Shown here in pieces: positions 26,962 through 34,857 of a DNA stretch of 64,000 bases. The notes beneath the pieces were generated by a model, which saw nothing but the letters and a program-made list of their open reading frames with translations, was not told the DNA's origin and made no database searches. The position numbers were made by a program, and so were the translations under genes. The stretch is from contig JAGBGX010000006.1 in NCBI GenBank assembly GCA_017935745.1, forward strand, positions 124,001 to 188,000. Reading direction: 5' to 3'. This DNA comes from Treponema sp. Lineage in GTDB: Bacteria; Spirochaetota; Spirochaetia; Treponematales; Treponemataceae. Each line of letters starts with the position of its first letter. Position 1 is the stretch's first letter.

Positions 26962-28832
26962 ACAGCTTCTTTAAAAAAATCCGCATTGGAATCATTCTCG
27001 TTCCGTGCCTGATCGGCTCCATATATGTCTATGTGAAATTCGTAAAGCTTGCCTTCGGGCCGCAAAAAAAAGCGATTCCGTCTCCTGTTGTCATTGAGCG
27101 AGGATCCATTGTGGACAGAAATGGAAAGCCGCTTGCAGTCCAGACGAACTTCTATCATTTTGTCGTTACCCCAAAGCTTATCCTGCATCCTGAAGAATTT
27201 TCTGAAAAAGTCTGCGGTCCGCTCGGCATGAGCAGGGAAGATGTCCTTGAAAAAATCACAACTGCAAAGAATGCAAACTTTGTCTACATAAAGAAAAAAA
27301 TTTCCCAGGATCAGTACAGCGAGCTTTATAAGATAATTGACGAAAACAATTACTTCAACTTCACACGGTTCGACAAAATTCCAGGACGCCTCTATCCTGA
27401 AAATTCCCTGGCAAGCCAGCTTATCGGATATATGGGCGATGACGGAACAGGACTGAGCGGAATTGAATACTCCAGGCAGACGATGCTCTCTCCTGAAATC
27501 GGTCCTGACACAAAGGGAACTGTCCACGGAAACAATGTCTATCTTACCATCGATGCCGGACTTCAGTACAAGCTTGAAAAAATCGCCCGGGAATCCATTC
27601 AGGAAACACAGGCAGAAAGCCTCATACTGATTGCAGCCTATGCACGGACCGGAGAAATAGTTTCCTACATCAGCCTTCCTTCCGCAAATTTAAACGAATA
27701 CAGTTCTGCTTCAACAGACGAAATGACGGACAGAGCGTCAGTGACGGCATTCGAGCCGGGAAGCGTATTTAAAATCTTTTCAGTCGCTTCATTTCTTGAC
27801 TCAAATTCAATAACTCCAGATGACAGTTTTTTGTGCGATGGAACATATCAGCGCAGGACAAATTACGGCGAGACAATACGAATCACTTGCCTTGGATACC
27901 ATGGCTGGCTGAACGCACGGACAGCATTGAAATTTTCATGCAACGATGCGCTTGCCCAGATGAGTGAAAAAATCAGCACCGAAGAATTTCTTTCATACAT
28001 ACGGAGGTTCGGATTCGGAGAGCGCACAGGAATCGAGCTTCCCTCTGAAACACGGGGCTCTGTAAAAAATCAGAGCGACAAGTACTGGTCTGCACGGAGC
28101 AAGGCAACAATGTCCATCGGGCAGGAAATAAGCGTAAGCGCGCTGCAAATGGTTCAGGCAGCAACGGTGATTGCAAACAAGGGCGTGCAGGTAAAGCTGA
28201 CGTGCATCAGCAGAATTGCAGACATCGACGGACAAGACCTGTACATTCATGAGCCTTCATACGGCGGGCGCGTACTGAAAAGCTCGACCGCAGACTACCT
28301 TCTGAGCTGCATGGAAACGACAGCGCAAAGCGGAACGGGAACAAAAGCGTCCCTGCGTGATATTTCCATCGGAGTAAAAACAGGAACAGCGCAGATGGCA
28401 GATCCGGTGAACGGAGGCTACAGCAGCACAGACTTTCTTTCAAACTGCATGGCAATTTTTCCAGTTGAAAATCCGCAGATCATTTTGTATATCGTCATTG
28501 AAAAAGCAAAAGGCGAAACGTATGCAGGAAGAATTGTTGCTCCTGTGATTGCAAGGGCAGCGGATGAAATAATTGATCATCTGGGAATCAACAGGGAAGG
28601 AGCTGCAAGCCTTGAACATTCCGGCAGAATCACCATAAAAGAAAATGCTCCGCTCTCTGTCTCCAAGCTTGTGCCTGACTTCAAAGGCCGCCCGAAAAGA
28701 GACTTGCTTCCATTGCTTGGCAGAACCGATCTGAATTTTATTATAAAGGGAGAAGGATGGGTTTCAAGCCAGATACCCGAACCCGGCACCCCTATAACGG
28801 AGAACATGACAATTGAACTCTATCTGGAATAA
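26958..28832 (+). CDS. Penicillin-binding protein 2 type transpeptidase with PASTA domain
   Basis: Class B high-molecular-mass PBP of 624 residues, FtsI/PBP2 type, cross-linking septal or side-wall peptidoglycan. One N-terminal membrane helix, the dimerisation segment with E-R-G-S-I-V-D-R-N-G-K-P-L-A, then the transpeptidase motifs S269-V-F-K272, S327-C-N329 and K474-T-G. A C-terminal PASTA-like unit (V-P-D-F-K-G-R ... G-W-V-S-S-Q-I-P-E-P-G-T-P-I) follows at about 570-620. A single PASTA with FtsI-like layout suggests division (FtsI), but the dcw cluster context is absent, so the symbol is left open. It is coupled to lepB and overlaps the Maf gene by 20 bases. Confidence 0.88.
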   Translation: MNSFFKKIRIGIILVPCLIGSIYVYVKFVKLAFGPQKKAIPSPVVIERGSIVDRNGKPLAVQTNFYHFVVTPKLILHPEEFSEKVCGPLGMSREDVLEKITTAKNANFVYIKKKISQDQYSELYKIIDENNYFNFTRFDKIPGRLYPENSLASQLIGYMGDDGTGLSGIEYSRQTMLSPEIGPDTKGTVHGNNVYLTIDAGLQYKLEKIARESIQETQAESLILIAAYARTGEIVSYISLPSANLNEYSSASTDEMTDRASVTAFEPGSVFKIFSVASFLDSNSITPDDSFLCDGTYQRRTNYGETIRITCLGYHGWLNARTALKFSCNDALAQMSEKISTEEFLSYIRRFGFGERTGIELPSETRGSVKNQSDKYWSARSKATMSIGQEISVSALQMVQAATVIANKGVQVKLTCISRIADIDGQDLYIHEPSYGGRVLKSSTADYLLSCMETTAQSGTGTKASLRDISIGVKTGTAQMADPVNGGYSSTDFLSNCMAIFPVENPQIILYIVIEKAKGETYAGRIVAPVIARAADEIIDHLGINREGAASLEHSGRITIKENAPLSVSKLVPDFKGRPKRDLLPLLGRTDLNFIIKGEGWVSSQIPEPGTPITENMTIELYLE

Positions 28833-30615
28833 AAACTGCTCTCTGTTCAAGGAACGGTTTCCGCAGCTGTCAGAATCGCTCGCAGCTGAAATTTCTGAAA
28901 GCGTAAAAACTGAAAAAGCCCGGAACGGAAGCCTCACGGCACAGGAAAACGGACTCATGCTTCATTCAAAATACAATCCTGAAAAAGAAGGAGAAAGCGC
29001 AGCGTCATCATTTGATCCTAAAAAAAGCGAAGCCGCGGTTTTCCTCGGATTCGGACTGGGATACGCCGCGCTGTCATTTGCTCAAAAATTTCCCGAAGCA
29101 TCACTCATACTGATTGAACATGATGCGCCGCATTTTTTTTCTGCGCTGAATGCTGTAGACTGGACTCCTGTTTTTTCGCATAAGAAACTCATTCTTGCCA
29201 TCGGTGCGCCGCTGGAGCGCATTGCAGATATTCTTGGCTCTTTTCCGCCTGAAAAGCTGCACATCTTTAAAAACAAAGCGCACACAGCCCATGATGAGGA
29301 TTACTTCAATGCGGCTGAACAGATTATCATAAAAAACAAAAGCAAGGAAGAAGTCAATGCAAATACGCTTGAAAAATTCGCACGGCTGTGGCTCAGCAAC
29401 AGCTGCCGGAATCTTGACCGCATGAAAACGCTGGACGGAATAGCCAGATATGCCCGCTTAGGAACAGAGATTCCGTTTGTTATTCTGGCGGCAGGCCCGA
29501 GCCTGGAAACTATTCTTCCGCATCTTGCTGAAATAAAAAAGCGCTCTGTCCTAGTCTGCGTTGACACGGCGCTCCATTGCTGCCTGAGGCAAAATGTCGA
29601 GCCTGACTTTATCATTCTTTCAGATCCGCAGTATGCCTGCTCCCTTCATCTGGAATTTCTTCAGTCGCCCTCATCAGTGCTTATAACTGAAATCGCAGCG
29701 TACCCTTCCGTATTCAGGTTCTGCTGCCGGGAAACAGTTTTGTTTTCATCTCTGTTTCCGATCGGACAGTTTTTTGAATCACAGACAGAAGAAAAAGGAA
29801 AGCTCGCTGCCGGAGGAAGCGTGGCTACAAGCGCATGGGACTTTGCACGCTTTTGCGGCGCCCGGGAAATTTTCATTGCCGGCATGGATCTGGGTTTTCC
29901 TGGAAAGCAGACTCATATAAAAGGCTCCCAGTTTGAAGAAAAAGCGCACAGAGAAAGCATGCGTCTCAAGCCCGCAGAAACTGAATGCATTCATCCGCTG
30001 TTCCATGCAGGGCCGTTCTATGCGCGTGACTACAACGGGAACACAATTCTTACCGACAAGAAAATGAGCCTCTTTTCATGGTGGTTTGAAACGAACTGTC
30101 TGCGCGCCGAAGCAGAAGGAATAAAGACAGCTTCACTCACTTCCCAAAGCCTCGCAATAAATGGAATTGAAAAATACAGCCTTGCTGATTTTCTTTTAAA
30201 GCCTGAAATTCAGCAGCAAAAAGAATCTTTTTTCGCCCGCTCTCAAGAAACAAAAAAGAACAAAGACGAACTGCAAAAGAAATTTGATCAGGCAAAAATC
30301 AGCTTTGCAAGCGGACTTGACTCGCTTGAGTCTCTTGCAAAAAAAGGAATTTCGCTGTGCAGCAAGGCAATCCAAAGCACGGTGCATCTTCCTGAAATAT
30401 GCAGAAAGCTGGACGAGCTTGATATCCTCATTTCCCGCTCATCAGGAAAAGAAGCAGCCGCACTTGTATTTCCAACCCAGCGGCAGCTTGCAGCCCTTTC
30501 AAAGAAAATTGAGCCTCACTCCGAATTTGAAAAAAAACTGTACCCTGTACAATATTCAATGCTGGTTTATACTGAGCTTTTAAAATCCATACGCCAGTAC
30601 AGAAAATTCTTTTAA
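28813..30615 (+). CDS. Motility accessory factor-like protein (Maf/DUF115)
   Basis: 600 residues, cytoplasmic by composition. The DUF115/MAF_flag10 core is visible: V-F-L-G-F-G-L-G-Y in the N-terminal half, then F-V-I-L-A-A-G-P-S-L-E near residue 225, D-x-A-L-x-x-x-L and I-x-S-D-P-Q, and G-x-D-L-G-F-P-G-K-Q-T-H. In other bacteria members transfer nonulosonic acids to flagellin; spirochaete members are usually near envelope or flagellar genes. The C-terminal 150 residues are helical and charged. The first 20 bases lie within the end of the transpeptidase gene, and the start relies on coupling, since no strong site is seen. Confidence 0.82.
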   Translation: MNSIWNKNCSLFKERFPQLSESLAAEISESVKTEKARNGSLTAQENGLMLHSKYNPEKEGESAASSFDPKKSEAAVFLGFGLGYAALSFAQKFPEASLILIEHDAPHFFSALNAVDWTPVFSHKKLILAIGAPLERIADILGSFPPEKLHIFKNKAHTAHDEDYFNAAEQIIIKNKSKEEVNANTLEKFARLWLSNSCRNLDRMKTLDGIARYARLGTEIPFVILAAGPSLETILPHLAEIKKRSVLVCVDTALHCCLRQNVEPDFIILSDPQYACSLHLEFLQSPSSVLITEIAAYPSVFRFCCRETVLFSSLFPIGQFFESQTEEKGKLAAGGSVATSAWDFARFCGAREIFIAGMDLGFPGKQTHIKGSQFEEKAHRESMRLKPAETECIHPLFHAGPFYARDYNGNTILTDKKMSLFSWWFETNCLRAEAEGIKTASLTSQSLAINGIEKYSLADFLLKPEIQQQKESFFARSQETKKNKDELQKKFDQAKISFASGLDSLESLAKKGISLCSKAIQSTVHLPEICRKLDELDILISRSSGKEAAALVFPTQRQLAALSKKIEPHSEFEKKLYPVQYSMLVYTELLKSIRQYRKFF

Positions 30616-30933
30616 AGTTTTCTCGTCCGCCGCCGATAATATAACTGTGCAGTGATAGAAATATATTACGGGCGGTTCTTTGAGAAATCTTAGAGGACAT
30701 CCAGACGTCCGTAAATAATTTCCATACATCTTTTTTTACAGATGTTGCAATCTCCAATAGAAAAGGCCGGCGCTTCATTCAGTTCCGGCCTTTTCATCTT
30801 TACCAGAGCATCTCTAAAAATTGCAGTCCCTGGAAATTTCCAGCACAGGCTCAGGCGGAAGCGCAGTCACTTTCAGCGCGCAGATCTTAATTTTTTTTCA
30901 TAAATACCGATAAAGAAGCGAACGGGGAAAATC
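30616..30933 (+). other. 318-base non-coding gap with serial stem-loops, possible small RNA or leader
   Basis: No plausible gene. A possible -10 (TATAAC near 30639) is followed by hairpins GGAC-8-GTCC (30693-30708 region), ACATC/GATGT around a T-run (30727-30745) and the strong terminator at 30761-30794. A transcript of about 130 bases could end there. I compared it by eye with common riboswitch cores (c-di-GMP, TPP, purine, preQ1, SAM) and saw no match. The HD-GYP gene begins 140 bases past the terminator. Confidence 0.35.
30761..30794. terminator. Bidirectional-looking intrinsic terminator
   Basis: Perfect 10-bp stem AAAAGGCCGG (30761-30770) with CCGGCCTTTT (30785-30794), 14-base loop. The T-run is inside the stem end, so it works in either direction; only plus-strand genes flank it. 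Confidence 0.75.
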
Positions 30934-32382
30934 ATGATAAATTACAAAATTTCAGACATAACTCCTGACATGCACTTTCATTCAGATGTGCTTCTGGACA
31001 CGCTTTTTCTGATTTCAACGCCGCCATGCCCGATTCCTGAGTCAATTCTGTCGCTTTTAAAACAGTGGGGATTCAAGGAACTGTTTTCCGATGATGAAAA
31101 AATTCTTTCAAAAATACAGGAAAAGGAAAAGCCCAAGAGCGAAGCAAAGAAAATAGATCTCGGAGAAACTGAAACGGTAGACTTCTCTGAATTCATGGAA
31201 GATGACAGCTCCAGCTCAATTCCAGAAGACCAGATACCTGAGCAGTTCAAGCAGAGCGAAGAAGTTGACCTGTCTGAATTCACGGACTCTTTCTCCGAGC
31301 CGCCCGCGCAAGAGAATCCGGCAGCTGAGCAGACAGCATCTCAGGCACAGGGCGCGGCCGCACCTCAGCGCATTCCTCCTGAAGCGCAGTTCGGATTTTC
31401 ACCAGAGCAGAATGCAATTTCCGCAGAAGAGGACAAGACAAAAACTGAGCAGGCAAAAAAAACGTATGAAAAGTTTATGGAATTCATAAGCGACATTTAT
31501 ACAAAGTACGCCACAAAGAAAATAATTTCCCAGCCGGAAATAAACGGAAAAGTTCTTGAGCTGTGCAACTTCACACGGGAAAACAAAAAATTCATTCTTC
31601 GCATTTCCCCAAATTTTGAAACACAAGATAAAAATTTTCTCATAAGCCACAGCATGCGTACCACCGTTCTTGCAATCGTCATCGGGCTGCAATTGAAAAT
31701 GCCGTATGAGCGGATTATTGAGCTTGGAGTCGCAAGCATCCTTCATGAAATCGGACAGATCAGGCTTCCGCCCCAGCTGTACATGAACAGCAGAATTTTG
31801 TCTCCTTCTGAAAAATCGCAGATGAGAACCCATACCTTGCTTGGGTATAACATTGCAAAAGAAGCAGGACTGCCTCTTACAATTCAGTTCGGAATTCTTG
31901 ACCATCATGAGCGCGAAAACGGAACAGGATACCCGCGCCATCTGGCAGGAAGCAGCATTTCGCTTTATGCAAAAATAATCGGCGTAGCCTGCTCCTTTGA
32001 AGCCATAACCGCGCCGCGCCAGTTCCGGGATGCAAAGACAACCTACGAAGGCATGATTGAAATGCTGAAGAACAAAAACCATCTTTACGATGACACTATC
32101 GTCAAGGCGCTGCTTCTCAGCCTTTCCATGTACCCTATCGGCGCATTCGTGTTTCTTTCAAACGGACGTGTCGCCCAGGTTATCGATGTGTCTCCGTCAA
32201 GCCCCAAGAATCCGATTGTTCAGATTGTAGGAAGTATAAATCCTGACGGAACGCCCAAGCAAATTCAGACGGATGACAGCAACATAAAAATCGTCCGCGT
32301 CATGAACAATGAAGAATCTGCTGACTTGAAAAAAGCGCTGGGTGAAATACCCCCCCCCGTGAAAGAAATACAGCTCAGTTAA
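30934..32382 (+). CDS. HD-GYP family protein with altered metal residues
   Basis: 482 residues, cytoplasmic. Residues 60-190 are acidic and low-complexity with two V-D-x-S-E-F units. The HD-GYP core follows: H239, H271-E272 where the family has H-D, H300, D-H-H-E-R at 323-327 and G-T-G-Y-P at about 330-334. The second metal-binding V-A-D-x-F-D-A reads V-A-C-S-F-E-A (C353, E356). HD-GYP proteins hydrolyse c-di-GMP; the loss of two acidic ligands leaves activity doubtful, so binding or signalling by fold is possible. Site GGGGA precedes the ATG. A run of nine C (32350-32358) encodes P-P-P seven codons before the stop. Its end overlaps the convergent reductase by 8 bases. Confidence 0.78.
   Translation: MINYKISDITPDMHFHSDVLLDTLFLISTPPCPIPESILSLLKQWGFKELFSDDEKILSKIQEKEKPKSEAKKIDLGETETVDFSEFMEDDSSSSIPEDQIPEQFKQSEEVDLSEFTDSFSEPPAQENPAAEQTASQAQGAAAPQRIPPEAQFGFSPEQNAISAEEDKTKTEQAKKTYEKFMEFISDIYTKYATKKIISQPEINGKVLELCNFTRENKKFILRISPNFETQDKNFLISHSMRTTVLAIVIGLQLKMPYERIIELGVASILHEIGQIRLPPQLYMNSRILSPSEKSQMRTHTLLGYNIAKEAGLPLTIQFGILDHHERENGTGYPRHLAGSSISLYAKIIGVACSFEAITAPRQFRDAKTTYEGMIEMLKNKNHLYDDTIVKALLLSLSMYPIGAFVFLSNGRVAQVIDVSPSSPKNPIVQIVGSINPDGTPKQIQTDDSNIKIVRVMNNEESADLKKALGEIPPPVKEIQLS
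32350..32358 (+). repeat. Poly-C tract (C9) at the 3-prime end of the HD-GYP gene
   Basis: Nine consecutive C encode three prolines. With eight C the frame meets TGA directly after the tract, shortening the protein by six residues; with ten C it runs on into the intergenic/antisense reductase sequence. One of three G/C runs of 8-9 within 7.2 kb. Confidence 0.85.
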
Positions 32383-33157
32383 AAAAGTCCCTGATTTTTT
32401 TTACTTCCGCCTTGAACTGCTCGTCAATAACCGGCGGATGACTGTTGAAGAACAGTATCTGCTGAAGCTCCTCCTGCGTGTGAGTTCCCCAGACAGGAAC
32501 AACATTTTCAAACTGATGCAGGAATCCGAAGGCCAGCGGTATATTGCTCACAACGCCGCCGTTCAGAGGCTGGGAGGCAATGCATCCGACTTCCCTTTCA
32601 CGGCACAGCTTTACCACAGAAGCGGCTGCTTCCGCCGAAATCATGCTGAAAGGAAACTGGACAACTTCATACAGTCCGCTCAAAACAGCTTCCCGCGCAA
32701 TGTCAAGATTTTCTGTTGCAAGCCCGATGTGCCTGACAACGCCCTTTGCCTTTAAAGCTGCAAGCCCGTTGTAAATTCCGTCCGGCCCGTTTTCCCTGGG
32801 AACAATAAGCGGATTTTCAAGCTGAAACAGATCAACGGTGTCGCTCTCGAGCGCGGACAGGCTTTCGTCAAGATCACGGCGGATTTCGCTCAGGCTCTGT
32901 CCGGGCGTTTTTGTTGCAAGAATGATGTTGTGCCTGATTCCGTGAAGCGCAGCTCCGAGCCGTTTTTCACACAGAGGCTTGGAACGGGACGTGTCAAAAA
33001 AATTCATTCCGCCTTCATACGCCTGATGAACAATTGCGCAGGCTTTCTCGTCAGCCTCATCACCGAAGGCTTCTATTTCCTTGCAGTCGAGGCTTTCCGC
33101 GCCGAACGCAGTTCTGCTGACGAGCAGGCTTGTTTTTCCCAAAGTCACATAATCCAT
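32375..33157 (-). CDS. Aldo/keto reductase family protein lacking the catalytic Tyr and His
   Basis: 260 residues from the ATG at 33157 (AGGAGA upstream), short for the family. The TIM-barrel outline is clear: N-F-F-D-T-S-R-S near residue 50, I-L-A-T-K-T, and V-D-L-F-Q-L-E-N-P. In active members these read D-T-A-x-x-Y-G, K, and D-L-Y-Q-x-H-N. Here the Tyr position is Lys and the His position is Glu, while the Asp and the Lys remain. Activity as an NADPH reductase is therefore uncertain. The C-terminal cofactor segment is also abbreviated. It is downstream of glyQS on the same strand, 55 bases away. Confidence 0.7.
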   Translation of the reverse strand: MDYVTLGKTSLLVSRTAFGAESLDCKEIEAFGDEADEKACAIVHQAYEGGMNFFDTSRSKPLCEKRLGAALHGIRHNIILATKTPGQSLSEIRRDLDESLSALESDTVDLFQLENPLIVPRENGPDGIYNGLAALKAKGVVRHIGLATENLDIAREAVLSGLYEVVQFPFSMISAEAAASVVKLCREREVGCIASQPLNGGVVSNIPLAFGFLHQFENVVPVWGTHTQEELQQILFFNSHPPVIDEQFKAEVKKIRDFFN

Positions 33158-33172
33158 CTGGACTCTCCTGTA

Positions 33173-33208
33173 CTTCCCGGCAAAACTGAAATTCATTCCG
33201 CCGGGAAG
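33173..33208. other. Perfect 9-bp inverted repeat between glyQS and the reductase
   Basis: CTTCCCGGC (33173-33181) pairs with GCCGGGAAG (33200-33208) over an 18-base loop. There is no U-run. The near arm sits 5-10 bases from the reductase ribosome binding site, so it may mark the glyQS mRNA end or affect translation of the reductase. Confidence 0.45.
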
Positions 33209-33212
33209 CGGA

Positions 33213-34667
33213 TTATCTGTTTGCAGGCCGGTAGCTTTTGATTGCGCTCTGGATAAAGCCGGCAAGACTGTCAAGCTTTACGCGCTCCTGGTTCATGCTG
33301 TCCCTGAAGCGGACTGTCACGGTACCGTAGTTTTCGCTGTCAGAATTAAGCGTATCATAATCAACAGTCACACAGAAAGGCGTTCCGATTTCATCCTGCC
33401 TTCTATAGCGCTTTCCGACAGTTCCGCTCTGGTCATAGTCAGTGACAAAATCTTCCTTGAGCAGATGCTGAATTTCCTTTGCTTTTTCTGCAAGCCCATC
33501 TTTTTTCATGAGCGGAAGAACGGCGACAGTCACAGGCGCAAGGCGCGGGTCAAGATGAAGAACAGTCCTGTAGTCCTCGTCCTGCCCCGGCTCTGCCACA
33601 TTCTGCTCTTCGTATGCCTCGCACAGGAACATCAGGAAATTTCTGTTAAGGCCGGCGGATGTCTCAACAACATACGGAACATAGCGCTCGTTTCCGTTTT
33701 CCTGGTCGATGTAGTGAAGATCCTTCTTTGAGTACTGCTCGTGCTGCGAAAGATCAAAGTCGGTGCGGCTGTGGATTCCTTCAATCTCTTCAAATCCAAT
33801 CGGAAATTTATACTGAATGTCATACGCATCTTTTGCGTAATGCGCAAGCTTGTCGTGATGATGCCAGTTCAGATGCTCGGGCGCAATTCCATACTTCAAG
33901 TAGAAATTCCAGCGGTCAGTCCTCCAGCGGGCAAACGTTTCGTCTTCAGTTCCCGGCTTGCAGAAATATTCCATTTCCATCTGCTCGAATTCGCACGTAC
34001 GGAAAATAAAATTCTTAAAGATAATTTCATTGCGGAACGACTTTCCCACCTGGGCAACTCCGAACGGAATTTTCATGCGGTTCGACTGCACAATGCTCTT
34101 GAAGTCAGTGAAAATTCCCTGGCACGTTTCCGGGCGCAGATACACAAGCGAAGCGTCTGTTGCGACAGGCCCCTGATGCGTCTTGAACATCAGGTTGAAT
34201 TCGCGCACATCAGTCCACGCCTTTTTGCCGCACGCCGGACAGTTCAGCTTTTCATCAATAAACGATTTCATTTCCTCATGGCTCAGCGTGTCAGCCGGCT
34301 TTTCAGGAATTTCGCCGCTCTTTGCAAAATAATCTTCAATCAGCTGATCAGCGCGGAACCGTGCCTTGCATTCAGTGCAGTCAATCATCGGATCTGAAAA
34401 ATGCCCCACATGCCCGGATGCTTCCCATGTTGTGTGATGCTGAAAAATCGCCGAGTCAAGCCCTACAACATCATCATGAAGCTGCGTCATGTAATGCCAC
34501 CATTCGTTCTGGATGTTCCGCTTGAATTCAACACCGAGAGGACCGTAGTCCCATGCGCCGGCCATTCCGCCGTATATTTCTGACGCCTGATATACAAAGC
34601 CGCGCCGCTTGCACAGGCTGATAATTTTGTCAAGCGTGCATGAATGATCACTTTTTTTGTCTGCCAT
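33213..34667 (-). CDS. glyQS: Glycyl-tRNA synthetase, single-chain (alpha2) type
   Basis: Class II synthetase, 484 residues, charging tRNA-Gly. N-terminal motif G-F-V-Y-Q-A-S-E-I-Y-G-G-M-A-G-A-W-D-Y-G-P-L-G binds glycyl-adenylate; class II motif 2 (R-N-E-I) and motif 3 (near Q-R-V-K / G-I-x-R type, here D-S-x-N-Q-E-R in the C-terminal anticodon domain region) frame the core. An inserted zinc-finger-like region has C-T-E-C and C-P-A-C pairs. This is the eukaryote-type enzyme found in spirochaetes, mycoplasmas and some Gram-positives, not the alpha2beta2 form. AGGAG precedes the ATG. Confidence 0.93.
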   Translation of the reverse strand: MADKKSDHSCTLDKIISLCKRRGFVYQASEIYGGMAGAWDYGPLGVEFKRNIQNEWWHYMTQLHDDVVGLDSAIFQHHTTWEASGHVGHFSDPMIDCTECKARFRADQLIEDYFAKSGEIPEKPADTLSHEEMKSFIDEKLNCPACGKKAWTDVREFNLMFKTHQGPVATDASLVYLRPETCQGIFTDFKSIVQSNRMKIPFGVAQVGKSFRNEIIFKNFIFRTCEFEQMEMEYFCKPGTEDETFARWRTDRWNFYLKYGIAPEHLNWHHHDKLAHYAKDAYDIQYKFPIGFEEIEGIHSRTDFDLSQHEQYSKKDLHYIDQENGNERYVPYVVETSAGLNRNFLMFLCEAYEEQNVAEPGQDEDYRTVLHLDPRLAPVTVAVLPLMKKDGLAEKAKEIQHLLKEDFVTDYDQSGTVGKRYRRQDEIGTPFCVTVDYDTLNSDSENYGTVTVRFRDSMNQERVKLDSLAGFIQSAIKSYRPANR

Positions 34668-34857
34668 ACTAAAAACTCCTGTCTTGCCCGGCGCTGGAAT
34701 GAGCCGGGTAAAATGTGCCGCCAGACTCCAAAACGGAACTTCTGTTTTGACGGTATTTTTTCATTCTATCATATTTTTTTTCTTTTGTGAATGTCCGAAG
34801 GATAATATGACCGCGCACAGCCAGCGTTTATAAAAGGCGGTGATTTTTCAAGCTGCT

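Noticed and set aside
30616-30933. Known riboswitch before the HD-GYP gene
   Set aside because: No conserved core of the c-di-GMP, TPP, purine, preQ1 or SAM classes could be matched by eye; kept only as a structured gap.
34668-34857. T-box leader upstream of glyQS
   Set aside because: A CCCGGC...GCCGGG hairpin is present, but no T-box consensus or antiterminator was found and the region is only 190 bases.
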